A stretch of 64,000 nt of DNA from Streptococcus sp. sy004 (GCF_007859205.1 NZ_VOHP01000001.1:414786-478785); one strand, 5' to 3'. Numbered from the stretch's first letter, positions 19,520 through 31,585 are shown. Program-made: numbers and translations. The notes: generated from the sequence alone by a model not told the origin.

Positions 19520-20500
19520 ATGTCTGATCACAATCATTTTACAAAAACCGTCAAACTTTTCTCACTTTCTTCTAACACGGAAGTTGCTGAAAAAATTGCC
19601 ACTGCTGCCGGTATTCCCTTAAGCAAGGTCTCTTCACGTCAATTTGCCGATGGTGAAATCATGGTCAACATTGAAGAAAGCGTCCGAGGATCTGACATAT
19701 ACATTATCCAGTCAACAAGTTTTCCTGTTAACGATAACTTGTGGGAATTACTGATTATGATTGATGCCTGCCTAAGAGCGAGTGCCAATACTATCAACGT
19801 TGTTATTCCTTATTTTGGGTATGCTCGTCAAGACCGTATTGCTTCTTCTCGCGAACCAATTACTGCTAAGCTTGTGGCTAATATGCTTGTTAAAGCTGGT
19901 GTTGATCGTGTCCTTACTCTTGATCTACATACAGTCCAAGTCCAAGGTTTCTTTGATATCCCAGTTGATAATCTAGTCACAACACCTCTTTTTGCCAAAC
20001 GTTACATCAACCAAAACTTTTCTGAAGATGAGATTGTCGTGGTCAGTCCAAAAAATTCTGGCACTAAAAGAGCTCGTAGTTTAGCTGAATATCTCAACGC
20101 ACCTATTGCCATTATCGATTATGCCAAAAATGATGACAATCGTGAAGAAGGCTACATCATTGGAGATGTTGCAGGCAAACAAGCCATTTTGATTGATGAT
20201 ATCTTAAACACTGGAAAAACCTTGGCTGAAGCCGCTAAAATTGTTGAACGTGGTGGAGCTACTGAAATTTATGCAGCCGTTAGTCATGCTCATCTAACGA
20301 AAAATACTGCCGAAGTCCTAAATGCTGCTCCAATTAAAGAAATTATCGCGACTGATTCCATCAAGAGTCTTTATCCAAAACCTGACCAATTGGTTTACAT
20401 TTCAGCAAGCCAGTTGATTGGAGAAGCTATTATTCGTATCCAAGAGCGACAACCACTTAGCCCACTCTTTTCATATCGTGCTGACGAAAAGGACGCATAG
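19520..20500 (+). CDS. prs: ribose-phosphate pyrophosphokinase
   Basis: The 326-residue class I PRPP synthetase makes 5-phosphoribosyl diphosphate for nucleotide, histidine and tryptophan synthesis. Seen are [12 protein letters not shown], the flexible loop [23 protein letters not shown] and the PRPP-binding loop [12 protein letters not shown]. The C-terminus is shorter and more divergent than in the main Prs, so this may be the second paralogue that streptococci carry. The ATG at 19520 follows AAAGGAGC; a TTG just before it is also in frame. The cysteine desulfurase gene starts 4 bases after its stop codon. Confidence 0.93.
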   Translation: MSDHNHFTKTVKLFSLSSNTEVAEKIATAAGIPLSKVSSRQFADGEIMVNIEESVRGSDIYIIQSTSFPVNDNLWELLIMIDACLRASANTINVVIPYFGYARQDRIASSREPITAKLVANMLVKAGVDRVLTLDLHTVQVQGFFDIPVDNLVTTPLFAKRYINQNFSEDEIVVVSPKNSGTKRARSLAEYLNAPIAIIDYAKNDDNREEGYIIGDVAGKQAILIDDILNTGKTLAEAAKIVERGGATEIYAAVSHAHLTKNTAEVLNAAPIKEIIATDSIKSLYPKPDQLVYISASQLIGEAIIRIQERQPLSPLFSYRADEKDA

Positions 20501-20504
20501 GCTC

Positions 20505-21623
20505 ATGGTTTATTTTGATAACGCAGCAACCAGTCCCTTAACTCCCGCAGTTATTGAAGAGATGACCCAGGTCATGACCCAAATTTTTGGAAATCCATCT
20601 AGCCTACACCAAGACGGACGTAAGGCCAATCAACTCCTTCGCCAGTGCCGTCAAGAACTAGCTCAAGCTCTGGAAGTTAAAGATAATCAACTGATTTTTA
20701 CATCTGGTGGAACAGAAAGCAACAACCTTGCCATCAAAGGCTATGCTCTAGCCAATCAAGATAAGGGCAAGCACTTGATAACAACTAGTGTTGAACATCA
20801 TTCGGTCTTACATACCATGAGTTACTTAGAAGAATGTGGGTTTGACGTCACGTACTTAGAACCCATCAATCAAACCATTACTGCTCAACAGATCAAAGAA
20901 GCTTTACAATCAGATACTATTTTGGTTAGTATCATGTATGCCAATAATGAAACTGGCGACCTTTATCCCATAAAAGAAATCGGAGAACTCTTGACTGAAC
21001 ATCAAGCAGTCTTTCATGTCGATGCCGTTCAAGTTATGGGAAAGTTGTCACTTCAACCTAATCCTCTCCATATTGACCTACTATCAGCATCAGCTCACAA
21101 GTTTCACGGCCCAAAAGGTACTGGCTTTCTCTACCACAATACCCTCAAACTAACTCCACTTCTACATGGTGGACAACAAGAATATAACAAACGTGCCAGT
21201 ACAGAAAATCTCATTGGCATTGCCGGTATGACTACTGCCTTTATTGATAGTTTAGCAAGAGAAAAAGAAAGCTGGGAACATGTCACTGAATTGAAAGCTA
21301 GTTTTCTGAGTCAGTTGGAGCAACTGGGAATCAACTACTACTTAAATCAAAATCCCAACAGTCTGCCACATGTTCTTAGCCTAGGTTTTCCAGACACCAA
21401 CAATGCCCTATTGCTAACGCAACTAGACTTGGCAGGTTTTTCACTCTCGGCAGGTTCAGCTTGTACGGCAGGCAATATTGAACCTAGTCATGTTATAACT
21501 AGCTACTATAGCAAGACCTCCCCACGTCTAAACGAAGTCATCAGAATTAGTTTCTCTGAATACAATACCTCTGCTGAAGTTCTCGCTTTGGCTCAAACCT
21601 TAAAGAAAGTGATAAAAAATTAG
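20505..21623 (+). CDS. cysteine desulfurase (NifS/IscS-like)
   Basis: The 372-residue PLP enzyme takes sulfur from cysteine. K199 in SASAHKFHGPKG binds PLP, and C320 in SAGSACTAGN is the persulfide cysteine in the long mobile loop of group I (IscS/NifS) enzymes. The start at 20505 (MVYFDNAAT) is just after the prs stop codon; in-frame residues upstream lie inside prs. It is not linked to an iron-sulfur scaffold gene; the partner is the DUF1831 protein one base downstream, as in other Lactobacillales. Likely roles are tRNA thiolation or cofactor sulfur supply. Confidence 0.92.
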   Translation: MVYFDNAATSPLTPAVIEEMTQVMTQIFGNPSSLHQDGRKANQLLRQCRQELAQALEVKDNQLIFTSGGTESNNLAIKGYALANQDKGKHLITTSVEHHSVLHTMSYLEECGFDVTYLEPINQTITAQQIKEALQSDTILVSIMYANNETGDLYPIKEIGELLTEHQAVFHVDAVQVMGKLSLQPNPLHIDLLSASAHKFHGPKGTGFLYHNTLKLTPLLHGGQQEYNKRASTENLIGIAGMTTAFIDSLAREKESWEHVTELKASFLSQLEQLGINYYLNQNPNSLPHVLSLGFPDTNNALLLTQLDLAGFSLSAGSACTAGNIEPSHVITSYYSKTSPRLNEVIRISFSEYNTSAEVLALAQTLKKVIKN

Positions 21624-21624
21624 T

Positions 21625-21972
21625 ATGGCATTTAAACAAGAAATTCATCTGGCTGATTGTCAATATAAGTATGCAATCAGCTCTAAGATTAAAAAATATA
21701 CCCTGCGTGACACAACTTTCTCAGAAAATAAAATGGGACATTATGAACTGACTCGATTGTTAGAAGAAGTCCCCAATTCCAATCAAGGTTTCCCACTAAA
21801 AATCATCGTCAATAAAGAATTAACAGGTTTCAAATTGACTATTACAGATCAATCTGGTCTTCGTTCTGTTAATATTTTCAAGTCAGAACAACATAAAATT
21901 TTTCAAGATAAGTTCTACTTTCTCATGAATAGCTTGGTAGAACGTGGGATTTTTGATAAATTCACAGTCTAA
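21625..21972 (+). CDS. DUF1831 domain protein
   Basis: The 115-residue protein is one base behind the cysteine desulfurase gene. It has no membrane segment or signal peptide and looks like a small alpha/beta protein; I recognise it as DUF1831, which regularly accompanies this desulfurase in Lactobacillales. A sulfur-acceptor or accessory role is inferred from that pairing only. It has a single cysteine (residue 12). Confidence 0.8.
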   Translation: MAFKQEIHLADCQYKYAISSKIKKYTLRDTTFSENKMGHYELTRLLEEVPNSNQGFPLKIIVNKELTGFKLTITDQSGLRSVNIFKSEQHKIFQDKFYFLMNSLVERGIFDKFTV

Positions 21973-21995
21973 AAGAGCGTTTCGGCGCTTTTTAT
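21971..21995 (+). terminator. weak terminator after DUF1831
   Basis: AAAAGAGCG / CGCTTTTT with loop TTTCGG, followed by T residues; the GC part of the stem is only four pairs. Confidence 0.55.
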
Positions 21996-22078
21996 TAAAC
22001 TCAAAGCTATTTTATTGAAAAATTCACAAACTTTCATTAAAATAGAATCTAAACTAAATTACATTTCAAAGAAAGCGT

Positions 22079-22738
22079 ATGACATTTATGACTATTGATA
22101 AAAGCATCCCAAATGCTACTGCTCGTCGTTTATCTCTTTACTATCGTATCTTCAAACGACTTAATGCAGAAAATATTGAAAAAGTTAACTCTCGTCAAAT
22201 TGCTGACGCTATTGGTATTGATTCGGCAACCGTTCGTCGTGATTTTTCTTATTTTGGTGAGTTGGGACGACGTGGCTTTGGCTATGATGTCAAAAAATTG
22301 ATGAATTTCTTTGCTGACATTCTCAATGATCACTCCATCACAAATGTTGTCTTAATTGGTGTCGGAAACCTTGGGCGCGCATTGCTTCACTACCGTTTTC
22401 ACGAACGTAATAAAATGCAAATTGTTGCGGCTTTCGACACGGCTGAACATGAATTGATTGGACAAACGACACCTGACAATATTCCTATTTATGATATTGC
22501 TGACATCAAAGAAAAACTTGAACATTTAGCCAGTCATACAGCTATTCTTACCGTGCCTAGTGTTAAGGCTCAAGAAGTGGCTGATCTTTTAGTCGCTTCT
22601 GGAATCAAAGGCATTTTGAGTTTTTCACCAATCAACCTTAACCTCCCTAAAGATGTCTTTGTTCAATATGTTGATTTAACAAGCGAATTACAGACTCTTC
22701 TCTATTTTATGAATCAAGACGACAATGACAATAAATAA
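22079..22738 (+). CDS. rex: redox-sensing transcriptional repressor Rex
   Basis: The 219-residue protein has an N-terminal winged helix ([20 protein letters not shown], residues ~41-60) and a Rossmann domain with [15 protein letters not shown]. It releases DNA when NADH/NAD+ rises. Its expected targets include ldh, whose promoter here has a Rex-like site. An ATG three codons in (22088, MTIDKS) is an equally good start and is where related proteins begin; a purine stretch (AAAGAAAG) precedes both. It overlaps the next gene by 14 bases. Confidence 0.95.
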   Translation: MTFMTIDKSIPNATARRLSLYYRIFKRLNAENIEKVNSRQIADAIGIDSATVRRDFSYFGELGRRGFGYDVKKLMNFFADILNDHSITNVVLIGVGNLGRALLHYRFHERNKMQIVAAFDTAEHELIGQTTPDNIPIYDIADIKEKLEHLASHTAILTVPSVKAQEVADLLVASGIKGILSFSPINLNLPKDVFVQYVDLTSELQTLLYFMNQDDNDNK

Positions 22739-23435
22739 CAAACAACCTATTATTGGTATTACTGGTAATCAACGGACTACCTTGGATCAAATGACCCCTG
22801 ACGGCGTCAATATTTCTTATACGGCAACTGGATTTGTTGAGGGGGTGAAAAGAGTTGGTGGCCTCCCTCTTATTCTACCCATTGGTAAACCAGAACAGGC
22901 TACCCACTATATCAGCCTTATTGATAAACTTATCTTAACTGGTGGCCAAAATGTTCTACCAGAATTTTATGGTGAAACCATTCAAACTGACGATTGTGAC
23001 TTTCTAAGAGAACGTGATGCATTTGAATTAGCCTTAATCAAAGAGGCCTTAGCTCAGAAAAAACCGATTTTTTCGGTTTGTAGAGGAACGCAACTGATGA
23101 ACGTTGCTCTCGGTGGTAACTTAAACCAAGCTATTGAAAATCACTGGCAAGATCACCCTTCTGACTATCTCTCTCAAGAAATGCAGGTAGATTCTGATAG
23201 TATTTTAGCAGATATTTATGGAAAAACAGCTAGTATCAATTCTTTTCACCATCAAAGTATTAAAGAATTAGCACCAAATCTAAAAGTCATTGCTCGTGAT
23301 CCTAAGGATGGTACCATTGAAGCAGTTCTTGCAACTGATTGTGCTTTTTTAGGTGTTCAATGGCATCCAGAATTGCTTCACAAGAGTCGTCAAGAAGATT
23401 TAGCTCTTTTTGACTATGTTGTTAACCACCTGTAA
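22725..23435 (+). CDS. class I glutamine amidotransferase-like hydrolase (peptidase C26)
   Basis: The 236-residue protein belongs to the gamma-glutamyl-GABA hydrolase/PuuD-type family. The nucleophile C119 lies in [15 protein letters not shown] and the catalytic histidine H214 in [18 protein letters not shown] is a family signature. It starts inside the end of rex and has no separate promoter visible. It ends tail to tail with radC, overlapping it by 14 bases. The glutamyl substrate is unknown. Confidence 0.9.
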   Translation: MTINNKQPIIGITGNQRTTLDQMTPDGVNISYTATGFVEGVKRVGGLPLILPIGKPEQATHYISLIDKLILTGGQNVLPEFYGETIQTDDCDFLRERDAFELALIKEALAQKKPIFSVCRGTQLMNVALGGNLNQAIENHWQDHPSDYLSQEMQVDSDSILADIYGKTASINSFHHQSIKELAPNLKVIARDPKDGTIEAVLATDCAFLGVQWHPELLHKSRQEDLALFDYVVNHL

Positions 23436-24111
23436 GCACGCGTTCCTTTTCACGAAAGCTATAGTAACGACGTTGGCCAACGATAATGTGATCGAGTAAA
23501 ATAATCCCCAAATCTTGACAGGAACGATGAAGTTTTTCTGTAAAACTAATATCACTCTCACTTGGTTGTGGAGCACCTGACGGATGATTATGAACGATAA
23601 TAAGGGAGGTCGCCATTGTTCGACAAGCATAGTGAAGAATTTCTCTTGATTCTGCAATCGAGCGTCTCACTCCCCCTATAAAAACCACTTTTTGCTGAAT
23701 CACACGATTTTGTGTATCTAAATAGAGTGCCACTAGGTGCTCTTGTTTTTTATCACCAAATTCCAACATCATTTTTTTAGCAATACGTTCACTGCTTAAA
23801 ATCTGATGTTCTTTTAAATATTCTGCTTGAGTAATACGTTTTCCCAACTCAATCATTGCCTTCAATTCAATCGCCTTAACTTGCCCAATTCCTGACACTT
23901 GCTGCAATTCTTGAATAGATAATTCTTTGAATTCAGCTAAATTATTAAGATTATTGATTATTTTTGTAGCTATCTCAATAACCGATGATTGTTTTGTACC
24001 TGTACGTAATAAAATAGCCAATAGTTCTTGATTACTTAGTTGAGCTGCTCCGTCGTTTAATAGACGCTCACGGGGCAAAAGAACATCTTTTCTCAACTTA
24101 ATCTCATACAT
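23422..24111 (-). CDS. radC: RadC family JAB-domain protein
   Basis: The 229-residue protein has an N-terminal helix-hairpin-helix-like region ([17 protein letters not shown]) and a C-terminal JAB/MPN domain with [15 protein letters not shown], the metal-binding HxH...S..D motif. It is called a DNA repair protein by tradition, but a repair role is not established. The start is the ATG at 24111 (MYEIKL) or the GTG just before it; AGGAGG lies 10 and 7 bases upstream respectively. Confidence 0.92.
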   Translation of the reverse strand: MYEIKLRKDVLLPRERLLNDGAAQLSNQELLAILLRTGTKQSSVIEIATKIINNLNNLAEFKELSIQELQQVSGIGQVKAIELKAMIELGKRITQAEYLKEHQILSSERIAKKMMLEFGDKKQEHLVALYLDTQNRVIQQKVVFIGGVRRSIAESREILHYACRTMATSLIIVHNHPSGAPQPSESDISFTEKLHRSCQDLGIILLDHIIVGQRRYYSFREKERVLTGG

Positions 24112-24144
24112 CACTCATCTACCTCCTATCTTATTATTCGTAAG

Positions 24145-24180
24145 AAAAAGCGAGCTTCCTTTTTTGGACGCTCGCTTTTT
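24145..24180 (-). terminator. terminator between the AI-2E family gene and radC
   Basis: AAAAAGCGAGC/GCTCGCTTTTT, an 11-base-pair stem with a 14-base loop and T runs on both sides, at the end of the AI-2E family gene. Confidence 0.8.
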
Positions 24181-24187
24181 ACAAATA

Positions 24188-25297
24188 TCATCTATTTTTT
24201 CTAGCTTGAATGTTAACCACCTGATCTTTGATTAACTGATAAAAGGTTGCAGCTAGAGGTACTGCTAAAAGCATACCTAGAATACCACCCAAGGCTCCAC
24301 CTACAGTAATGGATAATAGAACCCACATTCCTGGTAAACCTATAGAGCCACCTACAACTCGAGGGTAAATTAGATTGCCTTCAAACTGTTGCAAAATAAT
24401 CACAAAGATAAGAAAGAAAATCGCTTGATTCACTGATTGGGTTAAAATCAAAATCGTTCCGACTGTGACCCCGATATAAGCACCTACAACTGGAATAAGC
24501 GCTGTAAAGGCAATCACAATACCTATAGTTGGAGCATAAGGTAATTTGAAAATCCACATGCCAATAGTAGTTAAAGTACCTAAAATCATTGCTTCAAGGG
24601 TTTGGCTTACAAAGAAACCACGAAAACGTTTATGTAGAATTTCTCGAACATAATGAAAACTTTTAGCAAAGCGACCTAAATAAGTATCAAGCAAAAGATT
24701 TACCTGTCTCGCTAGACTTTCCTTACTTGATAAAACATAAATAGAAAAGATAAGGCTCACAAACAAGGACATCAAACCTGAAGCAAACTTTGTCACAGAT
24801 GACAGCAAGTTTGATAGTAGGCCTAAAAATTGATTAGAAATTTGTTGACTATAACTAGAAATTTGTTGACTAATAACGACTTCGCCACCTAAATAATCTA
24901 AAAGTTTCGTTACCTTATCATTTTGTTGAACTTCCATCAAAATATTTTGAATATCAGACGGTTTAATGGCTAAAAGTCGTTTCAGACTACTAATCAAATC
25001 TGGTAAAACAATTGAAAAAATAAAAACAAAGGCCCAAATAAATGTTAAATAGGCTAGCAATAAACTAAGCGCTCGTAACCCCTTAAAAGATTTTTTAAAC
25101 AGCTTAGTTAACAGTTTTTCATAGCCACTCATAACAATGTTAATCACGTAGGCAATACCTGCACCTGTTATAAAAGGCATCAATGCATTTTTTAGGGTAT
25201 TGATCAAAGAGGCTCCCACAGACCAGTAAGTCATTATTGCATAGCAACTTGCAAAACTAACAATAATAAAAAGAAAACGTGAACGATTGAATATCAT
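24188..25297 (-). CDS. AI-2E (PerM) family transporter
   Basis: The 369-residue protein has about seven to eight membrane segments, with a large loop between the third and fourth, and the C-terminal signature IGLPGMWVLLSITVGGALGG (PF01594). Members export small molecules or autoinducer-2, or act as Na+/H+ antiporters; most streptococcal copies are untested. It has its own terminator, and AGGATAAAAA precedes the ATG. Confidence 0.88.
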   Translation of the reverse strand: MIFNRSRFLFIIVSFASCYAIMTYWSVGASLINTLKNALMPFITGAGIAYVINIVMSGYEKLLTKLFKKSFKGLRALSLLLAYLTFIWAFVFIFSIVLPDLISSLKRLLAIKPSDIQNILMEVQQNDKVTKLLDYLGGEVVISQQISSYSQQISNQFLGLLSNLLSSVTKFASGLMSLFVSLIFSIYVLSSKESLARQVNLLLDTYLGRFAKSFHYVREILHKRFRGFFVSQTLEAMILGTLTTIGMWIFKLPYAPTIGIVIAFTALIPVVGAYIGVTVGTILILTQSVNQAIFFLIFVIILQQFEGNLIYPRVVGGSIGLPGMWVLLSITVGGALGGILGMLLAVPLAATFYQLIKDQVVNIQARKNR

Positions 25298-25330
25298 TTT
25301 TTATCCTAAACTTCTCTCTAATAAAATAGC

Positions 25331-25364
25331 AAAAATAAAGGTGAGAGGTATTCTCCACCTTTAT
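25331..25364 (-). terminator. terminator of the GH1/SGNH operon
   Basis: ATAAAGGTG/CACCTTTAT stem followed by TTTTTGC on the minus strand, six bases beyond the ancestral GH1 stop codon. Confidence 0.7.
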
Positions 25365-25369
25365 CATTA

Positions 25370-26830
<1,461 letters not shown>

Positions 26831-26860
26831 TTATCTTTTGATATCAAAAAATCAATTGGT

Positions 26861-27475
26861 TTATAAATACAGAGCTAGTTTTTTAGAAATGATCTCATAG
26901 GCTGGCATAGTCAGATGAAGCCCATCTGTTGTCAGATTAGCTGCTAACTGCCCTTTTTGGTCTAGTAATAATGGATACAAATCAATAAACTCAGCACCTG
27001 GCAACAGGGATAAATCTTGGTTTAGAGATTGAATGGCTTGATTGTTTCTAACCTTAACCTTTTCTTTATAATCTGCTGATTCATTAACAGGGAAGATTGA
27101 CAGGATATAAATTTGAACAAAGGGATTTTCAGATTTAAGCTGATTGATGATGTCAATAAAACGCTCGATAGTATCTTGTTTGTCATAACCACGTCCAATA
27201 TCATTAGTACCAATAGACAAGAAAACCTTACTAGGTTCTACAGCTAAAACCTGCTCTGCTAAATGTTCTTGTAACCAAACCGTATCTGTTCCAGCAATGC
27301 CTCGGTTAATCAAATGATGGTCACGCCCTAAATATTTTTTTAAAGGGAAAAATTCAGTAATCGAATCTCCTACAAAAACAATGCCGCCTTTTTTCTCTTT
27401 CTGATTGTCTTGTATAAAGCCTTGAAAACGTTGCATGATATAATCGTTTAAAGCCTGATTTCCTGTTTCTAACAT
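26861..27475 (-). CDS. SGNH/GDSL-family hydrolase
   Basis: The 204-residue protein has the four SGNH blocks: GDSITE (S38), a glycine in NRGIAGTDT, GTNDIG and DGLHLT. No signal peptide, so it is cytoplasmic. Probably an acyl-esterase, perhaps deacetylating sugars imported with beta-glucosides, given its position upstream of a GH1 gene in the same operon. The start at 27475 (MLETGNQ) follows AAGGAGAGG; a longer in-frame start has no such site. It is intact although both neighbouring GH1 genes are broken. Confidence 0.88.
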   Translation of the reverse strand: MLETGNQALNDYIMQRFQGFIQDNQKEKKGGIVFVGDSITEFFPLKKYLGRDHHLINRGIAGTDTVWLQEHLAEQVLAVEPSKVFLSIGTNDIGRGYDKQDTIERFIDIINQLKSENPFVQIYILSIFPVNESADYKEKVKVRNNQAIQSLNQDLSLLPGAEFIDLYPLLLDQKGQLAANLTTDGLHLTMPAYEIISKKLALYL

Positions 27476-27502
27476 AAGTTTTCCTCTCCTTAATAAAATC
27501 AT

Positions 27503-27556
27503 TAACATGACATCATGTTATTTCTCTATTATACAATATCAAACACTATTAAACAA
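27503..27556 (-). promoter_or_regulatory. promoter and 18-bp palindromic operator of the SGNH/GH1 operon
   Basis: The minus strand has TTGTTT (27551-27556), 17 bases and TATAAT (27528-27533). The predicted transcript start lies at the edge of a perfect 8-2-8 palindrome TAACATGA-CA-TCATGTTA (27503-27520). This is a classical repressor-operator position. The regulator gene is not in the window. Confidence 0.65.
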
Positions 27557-27598
27557 AAGACCCATTTTATAGTTTTGAAGAAATCTATTGATTGGTGA

Positions 27599-28601
<1,003 letters not shown>

Positions 28602-28634
28602 CTTAACACCTCTTGTCTTTATTATAGCACTTAG

Positions 28635-28663
28635 TTGATTTTTTGGGTAAAAACACGTAAGAT
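28635..28663 (+). promoter_or_regulatory. promoter of the PAS-like/cutC pair; possible leaderless start
   Basis: TTGATT (28635-28640), 17 bases and TAAGAT (28658-28663). Only six bases separate the -10 box from the ATG at 28670. Both hexamers match consensus at four of six positions, so the call is tentative; AAGATGAG could also serve as a poor Shine-Dalgarno sequence from another start. Confidence 0.4.
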
Positions 28664-28669
28664 GAGATT

Positions 28670-29311
28670 ATGAAAAGATTGAACGCTCTCGCCCTTTATA
28701 GCGATGAAAAAACATTGGCCTTTTGGCAAAACATTCAAACTTATTTTGATGATTTGTTACAACTGACTATTTCTAGTCTTGATGACTTTACGCAAAACAT
28801 AACTAACACTCATCAAGCCATTTTCAGCACAAGCACAGTTGAAACTGAACTGCCTTTGCTTATACTAAATTCTGCTGAACACCCTTGGCAAATCGCAAGG
28901 CAAATTCGTCAATTTATTGACAAGCAAACGCAAGAGCTATTGAATTATCTACCTTTGCGACTAACGATTTTTGATGAAAAAGGACATGTGCTGTACAGTA
29001 ATGGGCAACCTGACGGTAGTTTTTTCTTTGCCGATGATGTGGAGCCATTGGAATCTTGGATCTTATCAGATATCAAGACCAGCCAAACGGATAGCCTTCA
29101 TCTGCCAATTCCACTAGATAGCTTCAACCAACGGTTGATTCAAACTTATCAAGCCCTCTATGATGACCAAAAAAAACTACGAGGCATCTTTCAATACACC
29201 CAAGATATTTCACCACTTCTAAAAGCCTATTTAGATGATAGCGGACAAGCACTGGTCGGATGGTCTGATGTGACATCTGGAGCCTCTATTTCTAACCAAG
29301 ATGATAATTAA
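28670..29311 (+). CDS. uncharacterised protein with PAS-like region
   Basis: The 213-residue cytoplasmic protein has an N-terminal helical part and, from about residue 95, a segment reading LRLTIFDEKGHVLYSNG that looks like the start of a PAS domain. The C-terminal part (FQYTQDISPLLKAYLDDSGQ, then VGWSDVTSGAS) resembles the end of streptococcal PAS-domain hypothetical proteins. No output domain is seen. It is 13 bases upstream of cutC and probably co-transcribed. Ligand and role unknown. Confidence 0.7.
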   Translation: MKRLNALALYSDEKTLAFWQNIQTYFDDLLQLTISSLDDFTQNITNTHQAIFSTSTVETELPLLILNSAEHPWQIARQIRQFIDKQTQELLNYLPLRLTIFDEKGHVLYSNGQPDGSFFFADDVEPLESWILSDIKTSQTDSLHLPIPLDSFNQRLIQTYQALYDDQKKLRGIFQYTQDISPLLKAYLDDSGQALVGWSDVTSGASISNQDDN

Positions 29312-29324
29312 ATAAGGAAAAAAT

Positions 29325-29960
29325 ATGTTAATCAAGGAACTTTGTACCGAAACGGTAGAAAATCTTTTGGAGTTAAGCCCTCATCAAGTAGCGCGTGTCG
29401 AGTTGTGCCAACATTTAGCCATTGGTGGTGTCACGCCTTTTGCTCAAACTATTGAATATGCTGCTAAAATTCTACATAGTAAGGGTATTGCATTAGCCAC
29501 CATGATTCGACCACGTGGGGGAGATTTTGTCTATACTCAAGAAGAGATAGAGCTGATGAGAACTGATATTTTGAAAGCAATCAAGTTAGGAAGTGACGCT
29601 CTAGTCATGGGATTACTAACTCTAGACAATCAACTTGATTGCCTAGCCATTGAATCCTTACTCCCAAGCACTCAAAGATTGCCCCTGGTTTTTCACATGG
29701 CCTTTGACCTTATTCCTAAAGCAGATCAGCTTCAAGCCTTAGAACGACTGATTGATTATAGCTTTACTCGTGTCTTAATGCATGGTTCAGCCAATCTTAG
29801 ACAGCCAATTACTGATAATATTAACTATCTCAAATCCTTAGTTGATTATGCCAATAATAGAATTGAAATCATGATTGGGGGTGGCGTTACTGCTCAAAAC
29901 TGTCACAGGTTAGCTTCACAAATTGGGACACCTATCGTTCATGGCACAAAAATCATCTAA
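29325..29960 (+). CDS. cutC: CutC family protein
   Basis: The 211-residue TIM-barrel protein has the family signatures RVELCQHLAIGGVTP, MIRPRGGDFVYT and the C-terminal MIGGGVTAQNCHRL. The name comes from a proposed role in copper homeostasis, but the enzymatic function is not established and recent views favour a metabolic role. Co-transcribed with the PAS-like gene, ending at a strong two-way terminator. Confidence 0.9.
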   Translation: MLIKELCTETVENLLELSPHQVARVELCQHLAIGGVTPFAQTIEYAAKILHSKGIALATMIRPRGGDFVYTQEEIELMRTDILKAIKLGSDALVMGLLTLDNQLDCLAIESLLPSTQRLPLVFHMAFDLIPKADQLQALERLIDYSFTRVLMHGSANLRQPITDNINYLKSLVDYANNRIEIMIGGGVTAQNCHRLASQIGTPIVHGTKII

Positions 29961-29992
29961 ATCTTGTCTTAACTATCATATCTGATAATAGT

Positions 29993-30024
29993 AAAACACC
30001 TAGAATAACTATTCTAGGTGCTTT
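29993..30024. terminator. two-way terminator after cutC
   Basis: AAAACACCTAGAAT/ATTCTAGGTGCTTT, a long stem flanked by A and T runs, between the convergent cutC gene and the small gene at 30027. Confidence 0.8.
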
Positions 30025-30026
30025 AC

Positions 30027-30179
30027 TTATTCTTTATCTTGATGATTTTTTGCCAAACGTAATTGGCGATTAGGATTAAGGGTATTAAACAGTTCTTCTA
30101 GTTTCTCAGTCGTCCAAATATCTGCTGCTGAGATAAATTGACCTTCCTCATTCTTGAAAGATATTGGCTTATCACCCAT
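30027..30179 (-). CDS. small conserved streptococcal protein downstream of obgE
   Basis: This 50-residue protein starts MGDKPISFKNEEGQ and has an acidic/amphipathic core (TTEKLEELFNTLNPNRQLRL). The ATG at 30179 follows AAGGAGG, so translation is well supported. It is 14 bases after the obgE stop codon and ends at the shared terminator. I recognise the sequence type as a conserved hypothetical protein linked to obgE in streptococci; function unknown. Confidence 0.8.
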   Translation of the reverse strand: MGDKPISFKNEEGQFISAADIWTTEKLEELFNTLNPNRQLRLAKNHQDKE

Positions 30180-30193
30180 AATCATCCTCCTTT

Positions 30194-31504
30194 TTAATCC
30201 ACAAATTCAAACTCAAAATTGCCAATACGAACAATGTCGCCATCTTTAGCACCACGCTCACGAAGGGCCTCATCAACCCCCATACCACGCAACTGACGAG
30301 CAAATTTCATGATAGACTCATCACGTTCCATATTGGTCATAACAAAAAGTTTCTCTAACTTCTCACCAGATAGAACCCAGGCGGCGTCATCATCACGAGA
30401 AATGTCAAAGGCTTTTTCTTCACCATTGAAGCCATAATAAACTTCTTCTTCCAAATCAGCTTCTTCATAAAGCAGAAATTCATCAGTTTGATTTAGTAAT
30501 TCTGCTGTAGCTTCCAATAGATTATCCAAGCCTTGATGGGCAATACTAGAAATAGGGAAAATCAGTGGTAGCTCATCAAACTCATCATAAATAGCAGCTA
30601 ATTTTTCACGGAACGTGGCTAGATTTTCTTCAGATTCTGGCATATCCATCTTGTTGGCAACGATAATCTGTGGCCGTTCCAACAAACGTAAGTTATAAGT
30701 TTCCAATTCATGATTGATGGCCAAGTAATCTTCGTAAGGGTCACGCCCCTCGCTTGCTGACATATCAATGACATGCAAAATAACACGAGTTCGTTCAATA
30801 TGGCGAAGAAACTGGGTACCAAGACCGACACCTTGACTGGCGCCTTCAATCAGACCTGGTAAATCAGCCATGGCAAAACCATCACCAGATTTGGTTCTTA
30901 CCATTCCTAAATTAGGTACAATGGTTGTAAAATGATAAGCCCCAATCTTAGGTTTGGCTGCCGTGACCACGCTTAAAAGGGTTGATTTTCCAACTGATGG
31001 AAAACCTACTAAACCAACGTCAGCTAGGATTTTCAACTCAAGAGCCAGTTCACGTTCTTCTCCTGGTTCACCATTTTCAGCAATTTCTGGTGCTGGATTA
31101 CGAGGCGTTGCAAAACGGATATTTCCACGACCACCACGACCACCTTTGGCAATGATAAATTCTTGACCATGTTCCACCAAATCCGTAATCACTTTACCTG
31201 TTTGGGCGTCACGCACTGTTGTGCCTTGAGGCACACGAACATAAAGATTGTCTGCTCCTCGTCCGTGCATGCCCTTAGTCATGCCTTTTTCGCCAGATTT
31301 AGCCTTAAATTTCCGATTGTAACGAAAATCCATCAGGGTGCGTAAGCCCTCATCAACGATGAAAATAACATCGCCACCACGGCCACCATCACCACCCCAA
31401 GGACCACCATTTGGGACATATTTTTCACGACGAAAGGCCACCATACCATCACCACCACGACCAGCCTTAACGCTGATTTTGGCAGTATCTAAAAACATAC
31501 TCAT
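30194..31504 (-). CDS. obgE: Obg family GTPase (CgtA)
   Basis: The 436-residue protein has the glycine-rich Obg fold (residues 1-160), the G domain with P-loop GFPSVGKST (167-175), DLPGLIEGA (G3) and NKMD (G4), and a C-terminal OCT domain. It acts in 50S ribosome assembly and stress/ppGpp responses. GGAG precedes the ATG. It is followed by a small gene in the same transcript. Confidence 0.96.
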   Translation of the reverse strand: MSMFLDTAKISVKAGRGGDGMVAFRREKYVPNGGPWGGDGGRGGDVIFIVDEGLRTLMDFRYNRKFKAKSGEKGMTKGMHGRGADNLYVRVPQGTTVRDAQTGKVITDLVEHGQEFIIAKGGRGGRGNIRFATPRNPAPEIAENGEPGEERELALELKILADVGLVGFPSVGKSTLLSVVTAAKPKIGAYHFTTIVPNLGMVRTKSGDGFAMADLPGLIEGASQGVGLGTQFLRHIERTRVILHVIDMSASEGRDPYEDYLAINHELETYNLRLLERPQIIVANKMDMPESEENLATFREKLAAIYDEFDELPLIFPISSIAHQGLDNLLEATAELLNQTDEFLLYEEADLEEEVYYGFNGEEKAFDISRDDDAAWVLSGEKLEKLFVMTNMERDESIMKFARQLRGMGVDEALRERGAKDGDIVRIGNFEFEFVD

Positions 31505-31519
31505 TTATTTCTCCTATAC

Positions 31520-31562
31520 AAAAAAAGAGGGACAAAACATCACTTGGTCAATTTGTCACCCT
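31520..31562 (-). terminator. terminator upstream of obgE, after DUF4044
   Basis: GGGTGACAAA / TTTGTCCC stem with one bulge and a T7 run on the minus strand. A second small hairpin AGCCTAG/CTAGGCT (31574-31592) overlaps the DUF4044 stop codon. Confidence 0.65.
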
Positions 31563-31585
31563 TTGTTCAAACAAGCCTAGATAAA

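Noticed and set aside
22015..22028. Rex autoregulatory site upstream of rex (TTCACAA half-site)
   Set aside because: Only the right half fits; the left half matches poorly at any allowed spacing.
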